A DNA stretch of 64,000 bases from Rhizobium sp. RCAM05350 (GCA_024426085.1 CP087974.1:2232001-2296000), one strand, 5' to 3'; shown: positions 19,224 through 29,168, counted from the first letter of the stretch. Notes: generated from the sequence alone by a model not told the origin. Numbers and translations: made by a program.

Positions 19224-19295
19224 GACGTTTACACGACGAGCGCGCATCTCCGGCAACCGGCCATTCGGCGGTTCGCACGAATATCAATGCTTCCG

Positions 19296-19320
19296 GGAAC
19301 TTAAGCGGTACTTCTGCGTT
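19296..19320 (+). promoter_or_regulatory. EcfG-type general stress promoter
   Basis: GGAAC at 19296-19300 and CGTT at 19317-19320 are separated by 16 bases. This matches the alphaproteobacterial EcfG (RpoE2) consensus GGAAC-N16/17-CGTT. The downstream gene starts 33 bases later at 19353 behind GGAGGAG. This would put the PAT-repeat protein in the general stress regulon. Confidence 0.72.
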
Positions 19321-19352
19321 TAAGTTGCATTCTCAACGCGGAGGAGTTCGAG

Positions 19353-19696
19353 ATGACTGATCGTGGACCCACAGTTATCAATACAGGCCGCAGCAGCTCG
19401 GTTGGATTGCTGCTGTCATACTCGCGCTGGTCGTCATCGGCGGGTTGCTGATGTTTACCGGCGTCATCAACATCGGTGGCGATAGCGGGACCGATGTTAA
19501 CGTCAATGTGCCGGCGGTGGAAACGCCATCGGCGGAAAAGCCTGCAACAGACACCCCGGCAACAGGCACCCCGGCGACGGATACCCCGGCGACGGATACC
19601 CCGGCGGCGGATACACCGGCAACGGATACACCGGCAACGGATACCCCTGCCACCGGCACAGGTACGCCTGCCACCGGCACGAACACTACCCCGTAG
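19353..19696 (+). CDS. small membrane-anchored Pro/Ala/Thr-repeat protein, frameshifted
   Basis: ATG at 19353 follows a good ribosome-binding site. The product is about 114 residues: a short polar start (MTDRGPTVINTG), one hydrophobic segment (WIAAVILALVVIGGLLMF), a short NVNVPAVETPSAE linker and then pentapeptide repeats PATDT/PATGT to the C-terminus. A missing base at about 19399-19402 separates start and membrane segment. It matches a class of short rhizobial proteins without a named domain. An extracytoplasmic low-complexity tail on one anchor is inferred. The upstream EcfG-type promoter suggests a stress role. Confidence 0.65.
19541..19681 (+). repeat. 15-bp coding tandem repeat (Pro-Ala-Thr-Asp/Gly-Thr)
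   Basis: Eight adjacent 15-base units run from 19541 to 19660, and a ninth follows at 19667-19681. Units differ by one to three bases, and all keep the frame. Copy-number changes would change the length of the repeat tail without breaking the gene. Confidence 0.85.
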
Positions 19697-19736
19697 GTTC
19701 GGACGTCTGACTGGGCGCAATGCCCTTAAAGCTGAA

Positions 19737-19762
19737 ACAACGGCGCCCTTGCGCGCTGTTGT
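19737..19762. terminator. hairpin between convergent genes
   Basis: Arms ACAACGGCGC (19737-19746) and GCGCTGTTGT (19753-19762) pair with one G-U wobble. The hairpin lies between the convergent PAT-repeat and nucleoside hydrolase genes and could serve both. Confidence 0.6.
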
Positions 19763-19779
19763 CATGTTGACGAGCGTTC

Positions 19780-20723
19780 TCAGAGGCGAGCAAGCCGCTC
19801 CGTCAAAAGGTCGAAGAAGCCCTGGTCGTCAACCTCGCGCATGACCTTGGCATTGTGCGTGCGTTTGGTGACCTGCCACCAGTCGACCACCGTCATGCCG
19901 ACGGTCAGTTCCGACTTGGTCTCGATCTCGACATTGCAGTCACGGCCCTTGAACAGCTCGGGACGCAGCAGATAGGCGATGACGGTCGGATCGTGCAGCG
20001 GTCCACCATCCGAACCGTATTTCTCGATATCGAAGCGCTCGAAGAATTCCAGCATCTGCGCCATCGCAACCGCTGCCGGCGAGCCGATCGCCTTGATCTT
20101 TTCGACGCGCCTTGTAGGTCAATACCCGGTGGGTGACATCGAGCGGCATCATGACGATGGGAATGCCGGACTTGAAGACGATATCGGCGGCATCGGGATC
20201 GACATAGATATTGAATTCAGCCGCCGGCGTGATGTTGCCGCCCTCGAAAAAACCGCCGCCCATCATCACCAGCTCGCGCACACACGGGGCGATCTGCGGC
20301 GCCTTGTTGAGCGCCAGCGCGATGTTGGTGAGGGCGCCGAGCGTGCAGAGCGTGACGGAGCCCGGCTCCTCGGCAAGCAGGGTCTCGATGATGAAATCGA
20401 CGGCATGCTGCGTCTGCATCGGCATGGTCGGTTCCTCGACCACGGGGCCATCGAGGCCAGTCTTGCCGTGCACATGTTCCGCCGTCACCAGTTGGCGGGC
20501 GAGCGGCCTGTCCGCACCGGCAAAGACCTTTACGTCACGGCGATTGCAAAGCTCGCAGATCACCCGAATGTTGCGCGAAGTCAGCGCCACCGGCACATTG
20601 CCGGCGACAGCGGTAATACCTGAGTACATCGAGTTCGCCAGGGCTGCCGAGCGCCAGCATGATCGCGGCGGCATCGTCCTGCCCCGGATCGGTATCGATG
20701 ATAATCTTTCTCGGCACGGCCAT
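19780..20723 (-). CDS. inosine-uridine preferring nucleoside hydrolase, two frameshifts
   Basis: The protein has about 314 residues and starts MAVPRKIIIDTDPGQDDAAAI, the calcium-binding Asp cluster of the family. Other marks are VAGNVPVALT, the MMGGGFFEGGNITPAAEFN motif and DPTVIAYLLRPELF. It hydrolyses the N-glycosidic bond of ribonucleosides for salvage. Breaks: an extra base near 20620-20622 (DVL then GITAVAGN) and loss of CG at 20106-20110 (YKAR then EKIKAIGSPAA). Ribokinase a few kilobases away could use the ribose released, but they are not in one operon. Confidence 0.88.
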
Positions 20724-20784
20724 GCGGGTCTCCTCCAAATCGGCGAGCGGGACTATGATTTGCCTCTCGGTCCGGCGCAAGCGC

Positions 20785-20813
20785 CTTGCACTCGCTACGC
20801 ACAGCTACCATAT
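20785..20813 (+). promoter_or_regulatory. RpoH (heat-shock) promoter of hsp20
   Basis: CTTGCA at 20785-20790 and CCATAT at 20808-20813 are 17 bases apart, close to the rhizobial RpoH consensus (CTTGAA, N17, CCATAT). Position relative to the hsp20 start would give a leader of about 60 bases. Eleven of twelve consensus positions fit. Confidence 0.65.
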
Positions 20814-20879
20814 TGAAGCCTCGCGGATGCTGCCTCGCAGGTCCGTAAAAACAGTCGCTTGAGCCTGCAAGGACTAGAC

Positions 20880-21311
20880 ATGACCCGGATCACGCCCTTT
20901 ACGAGCCCGCTTCTGCTCGGTTTCGATGCGATGGAAAAGACCCTTGAGCGGATCGCCAAGGGCAATGACGGCTACCCTCCCTACAATATCGAGCGCGTGC
21001 GCCACGATGATTCGTCCGGCGAACCGGACAGTCTGCGAATCACCCTGGCCGTCGCCGGTTTTTCGGAGGACGATCTCGACGTCACGACCGAGGAAAATCA
21101 GTTGATCATCCGCGGCCGCCAGACCGAGACGGGTGAGCGCGACTATCTGCACCGTGGGATCGCCGCCCGCCAGTTCCAGCGGATGTTCGTGCTGGCCGAG
21201 GGAATGCAGGTTTCCAAGGCCGAGCTGAAGAACGGCCTGTTATCCGTCGACCTCATTCGTCCGGAACCTGTCCGCATGGTAAAGAAAATTAATATTTTGG
21301 TCCCAGAGTAG
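20880..21311 (+). CDS. small heat-shock protein, Hsp20 family
   Basis: This intact protein of 143 residues starts MTRITPFTSPLLLGFDAMEK behind AAGGA. It contains an alpha-crystallin domain with the AELKNGLLSVDL motif (the A-x-x-x-N-G-L-L signature) and a C-terminal I-N-I tail that mediates oligomer contacts. It holds unfolding proteins during heat stress (ATP-independent chaperone). It lies behind a heat-shock-type promoter and upstream of a DUF1150 gene, a frequent pairing in rhizobia. Confidence 0.93.
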   Translation: MTRITPFTSPLLLGFDAMEKTLERIAKGNDGYPPYNIERVRHDDSSGEPDSLRITLAVAGFSEDDLDVTTEENQLIIRGRQTETGERDYLHRGIAARQFQRMFVLAEGMQVSKAELKNGLLSVDLIRPEPVRMVKKINILVPE

Positions 21312-21451
21312 GATAACCGGCAGCTTATGCCGGCTGCACCAAGGACCCGGCTTCTCCCAACAGCCTCGAACTTCGTACAGGAAAATCAATGTGTCGTGGA
21401 TTTCCGTTGTCTCCCGGACGATGAAATCGGCAAAGCCACGGGGTACGACTC

Positions 21452-21709
21452 ATGGGATTGAAACACGTCAGCTCACATCTGTCGAAAAACGACCTGGCGC
21501 ATCTCGGCGCCGGTGAAGTTGGCTATATCCGCAAGATGCGCTCGGACGAAGTGTCCCGCGTCTTCCCGGAAGCCCCCAGTATGGACCCCGATCTTGACCT
21601 GTGGGCTCTGTTCGGCGCTGATGGCACGCCGATCCTTTTGACCGACAACCGTTCCAGCACGTTCTTCAAGGCGGCAGAAGACGACCTTCGCACCGTCAGC
21701 CTGCACTAG
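21452..21709 (+). CDS. DUF1150 family protein
   Basis: This is an intact 85-residue protein. It begins MGLKHVSSHLSKNDLAHLG and contains the DUF1150 pattern with LWALFGADGTPILLTDNR and an end at AEDDLRTVSLH. Function is unknown. Its constant position after hsp20 in Rhizobiales suggests a stress link. The gap to hsp20 is 140 bases, so co-transcription is likely but not certain. Confidence 0.85.
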   Translation: MGLKHVSSHLSKNDLAHLGAGEVGYIRKMRSDEVSRVFPEAPSMDPDLDLWALFGADGTPILLTDNRSSTFFKAAEDDLRTVSLH

Positions 21710-21732
21710 GCTGCAGAGGTAAAGTCCGGCGC

Positions 21733-22430
21733 CTAGATGCGCCGGAACGTCAGATAGGCGGACTTGCGGCCTTCCCGCCGTGCCTTGGCCTCGTAGCGCG
21801 TGCTCGGCCAGCCAGCATAGGGCGTCAGCCAGTCGCTGGCATTTTCCGCCGTCCATTCGAACGCCGCGTGATCGTGGCAGTGCGACAGCGTCCAGTTGAC
21901 ATAGGTGTCGATATCCGAGGCGAAGCAGAAGATGCCGCCGGGTTTTAGCACGCGCGCAAACCGGTCGAGATTGACTGGAGACACGAAGCGGCGCTTCCAG
22001 TGTTTCCGCTTCGGCCATGGATCCGGATAGAGCAGATCGATCTGGTCGATCGAATTTTCCGGCAACCAGTCCAGCACCTGCGTCGCATCGTCATCGTGCA
22101 GGCGAACGTTTTCAACACCGCGCTCCTCGATGTAGCCAACCAGCTTTGCCATGGAATTGACGAAGGGCTCGACACCGATGAAGCCGGTCGCCGGATCTTC
22201 GGCGGCGCGGTGAATCAGGTGTTCGCCGCCGCCAAAGCCGATTTCCAGCCGCACCCGGCCAACAGGATGCTTGAACAGCGTTTTAACGTCCACAGGCGCG
22301 GGCGATGCGAGATCAAGCCGGAGCAAGGGCAGCACCGTTTCGAGGTAGGTCGCCTGCAAGCGCGCAATGGCTTGCCCTTGCGGCGGCCGAAGAAGGCTTC
22401 GGTCGAGCGGCTGCGATGCTGTTCAGTCAT
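21733..22430 (-). CDS. trmB: tRNA (guanine-N7-)-methyltransferase, frameshifted near 5' end
   Basis: TrmB makes m7G46 in tRNA using SAM. The start at 22430 gives [20 protein letters not shown], the family N-terminus. The body carries the SAM-binding [11 protein letters not shown] motif and the diagnostic [14 protein letters not shown] segment. The frame breaks near 22358-22365, between KPLRA and [10 protein letters not shown]. Full length is about 232 residues. It lies downstream of metK on the same strand, the enzyme that makes its SAM cofactor. Confidence 0.93.
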
Positions 22431-22517
22431 GGCAATGGTCTTTCACGATAAAAGCGGACATCTCCGTCAGGAAACATCCGCTTTACAGTTTTATCGGTCG
22501 ATCCGTAAAGAGCCGGA

Positions 22518-23798
22518 TCAGGCAGCCTTCAGCGCGTCTTCCTTCAGAGCGTCCTTGAGCGGCTTGACGAGATCAAGCTTTTCCCAGGAGAAGGAGCCGT
22601 CGTGGCCAGCCTTGCGACCGAAATGGCCGTAGGCCGAAGTCTTGGCATAGATCGGCTTGTTGAGGTCCAGATGACGGCGGATTCCCGACGGGGACAGGTC
22701 CATCGTCTTGCGGATGGCGTCTTCGACCTGGTCTTCTGTTACCTTGCCGGTACCGTGCAGGTCGACATAGATCGACAGCGGCTGGGCCACGCCGATGGCG
22801 TAGGAAATCTGGATCGTGCAACGGTCAGCCAGGCCGGCTGCAACGACGTTCTTTGCCAGATAGCGGGCTGCATAAGCTGCCGATCGGTCAACCTTGGTCG
22901 TGTCCTTGCCGGAAAATGCGCCGCCGCCATGCGGCGCTGCACCTGCCATAGGTGTCGACGATGATCTTGCGGCCGGTCAGGCCCGCATCACCATCGGGGC
23001 CGCCAATGACGAACTTGCCGGTCGGGTTGATGTACCAGTTGCAGTCATCGGCAATGTGGATGTCATGCAGGGCTTCCCGGATATAGGGCTCGACGACGCT
23101 GCGGACCTTGGCAGAATCCCAGCTTTCGTCGAGATGCTGTGTGGAAAGCACGATCGAGGTTACTTCCTTCGGCTTGCCGTTGACGTAGCGTACTGTCACT
23201 TGGCTCTTGGCGTCGGGGCCGAGCCTGCCGGCGTCGCCCTGACCTGCCTTGCGAGCAGTTGCCAGCAGAGCGAGGATGCGGTGGGAATAATAGATTGGTG
23301 CAGGCATCAGATCGGCGGTTTCGCGGCAGGCGTAACCGAACATGATGCCCTGGTCGCCGGCGCCTTCGTCACCCTGCTTGTCGGCGGCGCTATCGACGCC
23401 CTGGGCAATATCGGCCGACTGCGGATGCAAAAGCACGTCGATCTTGGCGGTCTTCCAGTGGAAGCCGGGCTGTTCGTAACCGATCTCACGGATCGCCTTG
23501 CGGGCGGCAGCCTTGAATTTCGCTGGATTGATCAACGGATGGCCAGCGGCATCCTTCAGGACGTTGCCGTCTTTGTCCTTCTTCAGAAGGGTGTCCGGCA
23601 CCCGGACTTCGCCGGCAATCACAACCCGGTTGGTGGTCGCCAACGTTTCGCAGGCGATACGAACCCCCAGGGGTCAACGCCGGTTTTGGCGGCTTCACGA
23701 TACACAAGATCGACAATTTCATCCGAGATCCGGTCACAGACCTTGTCCGGATGACCTTCTGCCACGGATTCACTCGTAAACAGGTAGTTAGCGCGCAT
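22518..23798 (-). CDS. metK: S-adenosylmethionine synthetase, two frameshifts
   Basis: MetK makes S-adenosylmethionine from methionine and ATP. The start [15 protein letters not shown] follows GAGGGG. The family signatures [16 protein letters not shown], the ATP loop [10 protein letters not shown] and the C-terminal [16 protein letters not shown] are present. Breaks: one missing G at 23664-23668 (DPWG then VRIACETL) and one extra base at about 22944 (VDTYG then [14 protein letters not shown]). It has about 426 residues. Both breaks fall in an essential enzyme, so they are almost certainly artefacts. Confidence 0.96.
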
Positions 23799-23870
23799 GC
23801 GGGAAGTCCCCTCAAAGAAAAACTGCTTGAAACGTGTTAGTGATTTTGCCACGAAATGACAAGCACACAA

Positions 23871-23894
23871 GGACATAAATATATCTTTATATCC
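23871..23894. repeat. AT-rich inverted repeat upstream of metK
   Basis: GGACATAAA (23871-23879) and TTTATATCC (23886-23894) form an 8/9 palindrome around TATATC. It lies between praR and metK and may be an operator; the binding protein is unknown. Confidence 0.4.
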
Positions 23895-24004
23895 GCAGGA
23901 CAGGAACGCTTTTCTCGTCTTTTGATGCTTTAAAGTCGCATTTCACGGTAGATAGCCGCCCCCGATACAGCAGCCCCTCCATCTCCATCCTGCGTCAGGG
24001 CACA

Positions 24005-24034
24005 AAAAAAGCGGCACTATCCGGCCGCTTTTTT
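24005..24034 (-). terminator. intrinsic terminator of praR
   Basis: Arms AAAAAAGCGGC (24005-24015) and GCCGCTTTTTT (24024-24034) form an 11-bp stem with T-runs on both strands. It lies 22 bases after the praR stop. Confidence 0.9.
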
Positions 24035-24055
24035 CAGCTATGTCTTGCGTCAGCC

Positions 24056-24474
24056 TTATTCGGCTTCCGCCTCTGCTGCCAAAGCCTTCACCAGGTCGAC
24101 AAGCTTGCGGCGCACCTTGGGATCGCCAATCTTGACGAATGCGCGGTTGAGCTGAAGCCCCTCCGAGGACGACAGGAAATCAACCACATAGTTCGAGCTT
24201 GAGGCTTCTGCCATGCCAGACGGACCGGTTGACGAATCGCCCGGTGCATCTTCGAAAAGAAGGATACCGGAACATTCAAAATGCTTGAAATGTTTTGAAG
24301 ACGGCTGGCGCCGACCCGGTTCGTGCCTTTTTCATATTTCTGGATCTGCTGGAAGGTGATCCCGAGGCTCTCTCCGAGCTTTTCCTGGCTCATGCCCAAC
24401 ATGGTACGGCGAAGACGGATCCGGCTACCGACATGAATGTCGATCGGGTTCGGCTTCTTCTTGTTTTCTATCAT
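24056..24474 (-). CDS. praR: XRE-family regulator, PraR-like, frameshifted
   Basis: The protein has about 139 residues with an N-terminal helix-turn-helix (residues about 17-75: GSRIRLRRTMLGMSQEKLG, then ITFQQIQKYEKG and GASRLQNIS). The rest, read after the break, gives GLQLNRAFVKIGDP and VRRKLVDLVKALAAE. One missing base in the A-run at 24255-24258 separates VSFF from FEDAPGD. In rhizobia PraR represses quorum-sensing and biofilm or attachment genes. The sequence and its place between metK and lnt agree with that name. Confidence 0.85.
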
Positions 24475-24604
24475 AACGGTTTCCTAATAAGCGAAGTTTC
24501 AGTTGCTCCATAACCTGGACACTTGCCGAGAGCAGGCTACACGTCACGTTGTATAGCCGGGGCGGAAACCCCCTGAACATAGGTGAAGATCGATGGTGAA
24601 AGCC

Positions 24605-24633
24605 ACTATGCAATTTTAGGGGTTTTTGGTCAA
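24605..24633 (-). promoter_or_regulatory. candidate sigma-70 promoter of praR
   Basis: On the minus strand TTGACC (24633-24628) and CATAGT (24610-24605) are separated by 17 bases. The -35 is only a few bases after the lnt stop, and the leader to the praR start is about 125 bases. It fits an alphaproteobacterial housekeeping promoter. Confidence 0.5.
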
Positions 24634-24635
24634 TT

Positions 24636-26227
24636 CTATCTCAAAATAAAACTAGCACGGGAAATAATCGCTAAACCGAAGAGAAGACACGCAATCAGCA
24701 TTCCGTTTCTTTCTTGCTCCTCCGGGCTTATTAGCAAAGCAAACTTTCCCGGCAAAATTGCGTCTACGAAGCCTCTTGTTCCGAACGGAAAACCGGTAAC
24801 GATCTCCCCACGCCCGTCGATGATCGCCGAAATGCCGGTGTTGGCGTCACGAATGAGTGGCAACCCGGTCTCCACGGAGCGAAGCCGTGCCTGCTGGAAA
24901 TGCTGATAGGGTCCGGGCGTGTTGCCGAACCAGGCGTCGTTGGTGAGATTGAGCAACGCATCTGCCTGGAGGGCGTCGCTGCCGATTTCGGCAGGGAAAA
25001 TCGCCTCGTAGCAGATCAGCGGATAGAGCGTCTTCCCGCCCGGCAGCGTCAGCAGCGTGCGCGTTGCCGCTGCGGAGAATCCTCCCGGCATGGCAGCGGC
25101 AACCGCATTCAATCCCGCAGCCGAAAGAACGCTCTCCAGCGGCAGATATTCGCCGAAGGGAACGAGGTGGACCTTGTCGGACGCACCGACGATCTGGCCG
25201 CGATCATCGATCACGTAGATCGAGTTGTAATATCGAGGCGGTTGGCCGGCACCGCTGGCTTCAGCCCGCACAGCGCCGGCAATAAGCAGCTGACCGTCCT
25301 GCAAGACGTCGGAAATTCTCAACAGCGCATCGGGATTTTCAGTCAGGATGAACGGCACCGCGGTTTCCGGCCAGACAACGATATCGGGCCGCTTACCTCC
25401 ATCGGCCGGCGGCGCCTGCGTCAGCGCCAGGTGCTCTTCAAAGATCGTCATCCGCTCGTTGTCATCGATCTTCTTGGACTGGTCGATCAGTGGTTGGACA
25501 AGCCGGACTGTCAGAGCCGGATCGGCAGGTGGCGGCAAAGGCTGTTCCAGCCGGTAAAAGCCGTAGCCGAAATGCACGGCGACCAGCAGAACCGCAAAGC
25601 CCAGCCCGGCGCGCAACCCCCTTGCGTGTGCCGATGAGCGCCGGTGCCGCGAAGACGAAGACAGCCAGCATATTGACGCCGGCAAGGCCGATCACGGCGG
25701 CGGACTGCATCATCACCGGAACCGGCATGGCCGCGTACCCGATCGCGTTCCACGGAAAACCGGTGAGGACAAAGCTGCGCAACCACTCGAAAATCCCGAA
25801 GGCAAACGCAAGCGCTGCGATGCGGCCCATGCCGTCCGACCAGAGGATGCGGGCCAATGAGGCTGCCAGGGCATAAAAGAAGGCGAGGAACGCCGGGACA
25901 CCGATCACCGCCAGCGGCACGGCCCAGGCAAAATCATCAGCTTCAACAAGAAGCGCATTGCCAAGCCACCACAGGCCGCCGAGGAAATAGCCGAAGCCGA
26001 AACACCAGCCGATCCAGAACGCCGGAAAGCTGCGCCTGAGCACACCATGATCGGGATTGCCCGGAAGCGCCATCGATCAGCCAGACGAGAATGGGGAAGG
26101 ACAGGAACGGGGCCGCGAAAATGCCGAAGGGCGGCAACGCGAAAACGGCAATCAAACCGGCGACGAAGGCGACAAGGGCCCGGCGGGCTCCCGACAACAG
26201 CATGATCCTGCCCGCAAGCCACTCCAT
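24636..26227 (-). CDS. lnt: apolipoprotein N-acyltransferase, two frameshifts
   Basis: This inner-membrane enzyme of about 530 residues adds the third acyl chain to lipoproteins. It starts at [13 protein letters not shown] behind GGGGGAG. Several membrane helices are followed by a nitrilase-type domain with the catalytic triad: Glu in [10 protein letters not shown], Lys in [11 protein letters not shown], Cys in LICYEAIFP. Breaks: one extra base at 26060-26062 (DGAS then GNPDHGVL) and one extra base in the run 25617-25621 (TRKG then LRAGLGF). It forms a leftward run with corC, ybeY and phoH upstream. Confidence 0.95.
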
Positions 26228-26384
26228 TCATCTCCCCCAATCGGCGCAAGCCGCCACCCGGCCACACGCACGGCAGACCGCCACGCGCAAAGACCGTCAA
26301 TCCGAATCAACGTGGCGGCAGTGTTCCAAAAAAGCAGCGGCTTGTCGTGCCTGGAAACGGCGTTTGGCACCCGGAGGGTCGGGC

Positions 26385-27547
26385 TTAGCCGGTTTCGCGC
26401 AGTGATTTTTCCGGCGCGGCGGCTGTCGGGACCTCCAAGGGCGCATCCTCTTCGCCCTTCGTGGGGCGACGACGGGCGGGCGGACGCTTGCGGACAATCC
26501 GCACACGCTTCACCCGGCGCGGATCGGCATCCAGAACCTGGAATTCAAAGCCCGGTATGGCCTGAACAACCTCACCGCGGGCCGGAATGCGGCCGAGCGA
26601 AGCAAAGACTAGGCCGCCGAGCGTATCGACATCCTCAAGCTGCTCACGCACGTCGAAATCCGGGCCGATCGCCGCGGCGATCTCCTCCAGTTCGACACGC
26701 GCGTCGGCGACGAACACATCATCCGAGGTCTTGGCGAACATGACCTCTTCATCATCATGTTCATCCTCGATATCGCCGACGACCATTTCGACGATATCCT
26801 CGAGCGAGGCGAGACCATCGGTCCCGCCGTATTCGTCGATCACCAACGCCATCTGGATGCGGGCGGCCTGCATGCGCTGCATCGGATCCGAGGCATGCAT
26901 GGACGGCGGCACGAACAGGACCTGGCGGATGATGCCGGCCTCTTCGACGGTCTTCGACAGGTCGATACGGCCGAGATCGAAGCTCGGTTTCGGTTGGCGA
27001 GCCGGCTTCTCCGGCTTTTCAGCTGTCGTTGTTGCCGCGCTGGCAGCAGCGCGGCTGCTGCTGCGCCGCTTGTTGCGGGCCTGCTTGGTGACATAGGAGA
27101 GCAGGTCGCGGATATGAACCATGCCGCGTGGATCATCCAGGCTTTCGCTGTAGACCGGCATGCGCGAACGCCCGGACTCCTCGAAGATCACCATCAATTC
27201 AGCGATGGTGATGCTGAGATCCACGGCCTCGATATCGGCGCGCGGGACCATGACATCCTCGACGCGGACTTCGTGGAAACGCAGAATATTGTTGAGCATG
27301 GCACGTTCGGCCGGCGAAAAGCCGTATCGCCTTCTGGGCCACTGGTCATCAGCGCATCGGCGAGATCTTCACGCAGGCTGGAACCGCTGCTGGCGCGCCA
27401 AATCCGGGCTGCACGACTCCAGAAAGAGGTCCCGGATTTGCCGTTTTCAGGCCTCGGGACGGTGCTACTACTGCCCGCCTCGTCCTGACTGGAGGCTTCA
27501 GCCTCGTCTCTTACAGCCGCGGCCGGCTGTGCTCTAAAATCGCTCAT
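26385..27547 (-). CDS. corC: CorC/HlyC family CBS-domain protein, frameshifted
   Basis: The protein has about 387 residues: a low-complexity N-terminus, two CBS domains (VEDVMVPRADIEAVD, then IDEYGGTDGLASLED) and the C-terminal CorC/HlyC transporter-associated domain (LGGLVFASLGRIPARGEVV). A basic Ala/Arg insert (RNKRRSSSRAAASA) lies between the CBS units. The frame breaks in the A-run at 27317-27320; one more T on the coding strand joins DTAF to SPAERAMLNN. The family is linked to Mg/Co efflux. It sits in the usual ybeY-corC-lnt order. Confidence 0.92.
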
Positions 27548-27559
27548 TGTTCCAAACTA

Positions 27560-28066
27560 TCATACGGGATCACTGTCCCCATAGGGATCAGATAAACCAA
27601 GACCGGCCAAAATGCGAGTCTCCAGGCTCTCCATTCTTTCGGCATCACTCTCAACAAGGTGATCATAACCGAAAAGATGCAGAAATCCATGCACTAGGAG
27701 GTGCGTGAGGTGTTCATCGAAAGGCTTGCCGAGGTCTTCGGCCTCCCGCACCAGCGTCTCATGGGCAAGGATGATATCGCCCAGCATCGGCCCCGGCATC
27801 TTGCCCGGCATTAGAGGAAAGGCGGGGAAGGACAGGACATTGGTCGGCTTGTCCTGGCTGCGCCATTCCGCATTGATCTCGCGGATGGAAGCATCATCGG
27901 TAAAGACCAGCGACACTTCCGGCAGCATTTTCGGAAACGGCTGTTTTTCTTCACGCTTCAGAAAATCGGCGCTCGCGCCAAGGACGCGTTCGCTGAGCGA
28001 CGCAAGTTCCGCCTCGGAAGGCCATGGGCCTTCCTCGACGCTGATCTGGATATCAAGGCTCGTCAT
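27560..28066 (-). CDS. ybeY: endoribonuclease YbeY (16S rRNA maturation)
   Basis: This intact 168-residue protein has the metal-binding H-x3-H-x5-H motif as HGFLHLFGYDH, plus the upstream TNVLSFPAFP segment of the UPF0054 family. YbeY takes part in 16S rRNA 3' processing and ribosome quality control. It starts 18 bases after phoH and ends 12 bases before corC, consistent with a single operon. Confidence 0.96.
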   Translation of the reverse strand: MTSLDIQISVEEGPWPSEAELASLSERVLGASADFLKREEKQPFPKMLPEVSLVFTDDASIREINAEWRSQDKPTNVLSFPAFPLMPGKMPGPMLGDIILAHETLVREAEDLGKPFDEHLTHLLVHGFLHLFGYDHLVESDAERMESLETRILAGLGLSDPYGDSDPV

Positions 28067-28084
28067 GATTGGCTTGCTTCCGCC

Positions 28085-29139
28085 TTAGCGGTCGCTCTGC
28101 TCGCTTTCGTCATGCACGGCCGTCGTTGCCTCATAGGCACGAACGATGCGGGCAACCATCGGGTGGCGGACGACGTCGACATCCTTGAAGCGGACCACCG
28201 ACACGCCCTCGACCCCTTTCAGGATCTGCAAGGCTTCGACAAGGCCGGACTTGACACCACGCGGCAGGTCGACCTGGCTTGGGTCGCCAGTGACGATCAT
28301 CCGGCCGTTTTCGCCAAGACGCGTCAGGAACATCTTCATCTGCATCGCCGTGGTGTTCTGCGCCTCATCGAGGATGACGGCGGCGTTGGCCAGTGTGCGT
28401 CCACGCATGAAGGCGAGTGGGGCGATTTCGATGACGCCGGCGGTGATGGCACGCTCGACCTTGTCGCCGGGCATCATGTCGTAGAGGGCGTCATAGAGCG
28501 GCCGCAGATACGGATCGACCTTGTCCTTCATATCGCCCGGCAGGAAGCCGAGGCGCTCGCCTGCTTCGACGGCGGGGCGCGAGAGCACGATGCGGTCGAC
28601 GGCCCCGCGCTCCAGAAGCTGGGCTGCATGGGCGACCGCCAGATAGGTCTTTCCGGTACCGGCAGGGCCGACGCCGAACACCAGCTCGGACCGCTCCAGT
28701 GCGCGCATATAGGCGTCCTGCGTCGGCGTGCGGGCCACGACGGTCTTCTTGCGCGTCGAAATCTGCGCGAGGTTCAGCTTGGCTTTTTTTCCATGGTCGG
28801 CAACTGTAGCTGGTCATCAGCGGCGACGGCCATGCGGATGGCGCCCTCGACGTCGGAAGATCTGACGGTGCTGCCGTTCTGCAGGCGTCCATAGAGATAA
28901 TCGAGTGCCCGGCGGGCCTGATTGGTGGCGACCACTTCGCCCGAGATCGAGACGGAATTGCCGCGTGGGCGAGCGTCAATATGCAGGCGCTGTTCGATCA
29001 ATTTGAGGTTCTGGTCAAACTGTCCGAAAAGCTCGCTGGCGAACCGGTTGTTCTCGAATGTGAGCACGAAGTGATTGACGTCTGTCGCGGATGTTTTCGA
29101 CTGGCGCGGCGAGGATGAAACCAATTCGTGTCCGTTCAA
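28085..29139 (-). CDS. phoH: PhoH family ATPase, frameshifted
   Basis: The protein has about 351 residues: an N-terminal KH-like region (residues about 20-115) and a PhoH ATPase domain with Walker [10 protein letters not shown], Walker [11 protein letters not shown] and [12 protein letters not shown]. One missing A in the run complementary to 28794-28800 breaks the frame; one more A gives [12 protein letters not shown] and joins both halves. PhoH-like ATPases are thought to work with YbeY in RNA metabolism, and the two genes are adjacent here. Confidence 0.94.
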
Positions 29140-29168
29140 GCGGTCAGGCTCCTTGAGTTAGCGGTCCC

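Noticed and set aside
19541..19681. Regular repeats resembling a CRISPR-like array
   Set aside because: The units are contiguous, 15 bases long, without spacers, and encode an in-frame peptide repeat; no cas genes are near.
20814..20879. ROSE-type RNA thermometer in the hsp20 leader
   Set aside because: The leader length would fit, but no convincing helix masking the ribosome-binding site could be drawn by eye.
23799..23945. SAM riboswitch in the metK leader
   Set aside because: No riboswitch-like helices or conserved core could be found; only an AT-rich palindrome is visible.
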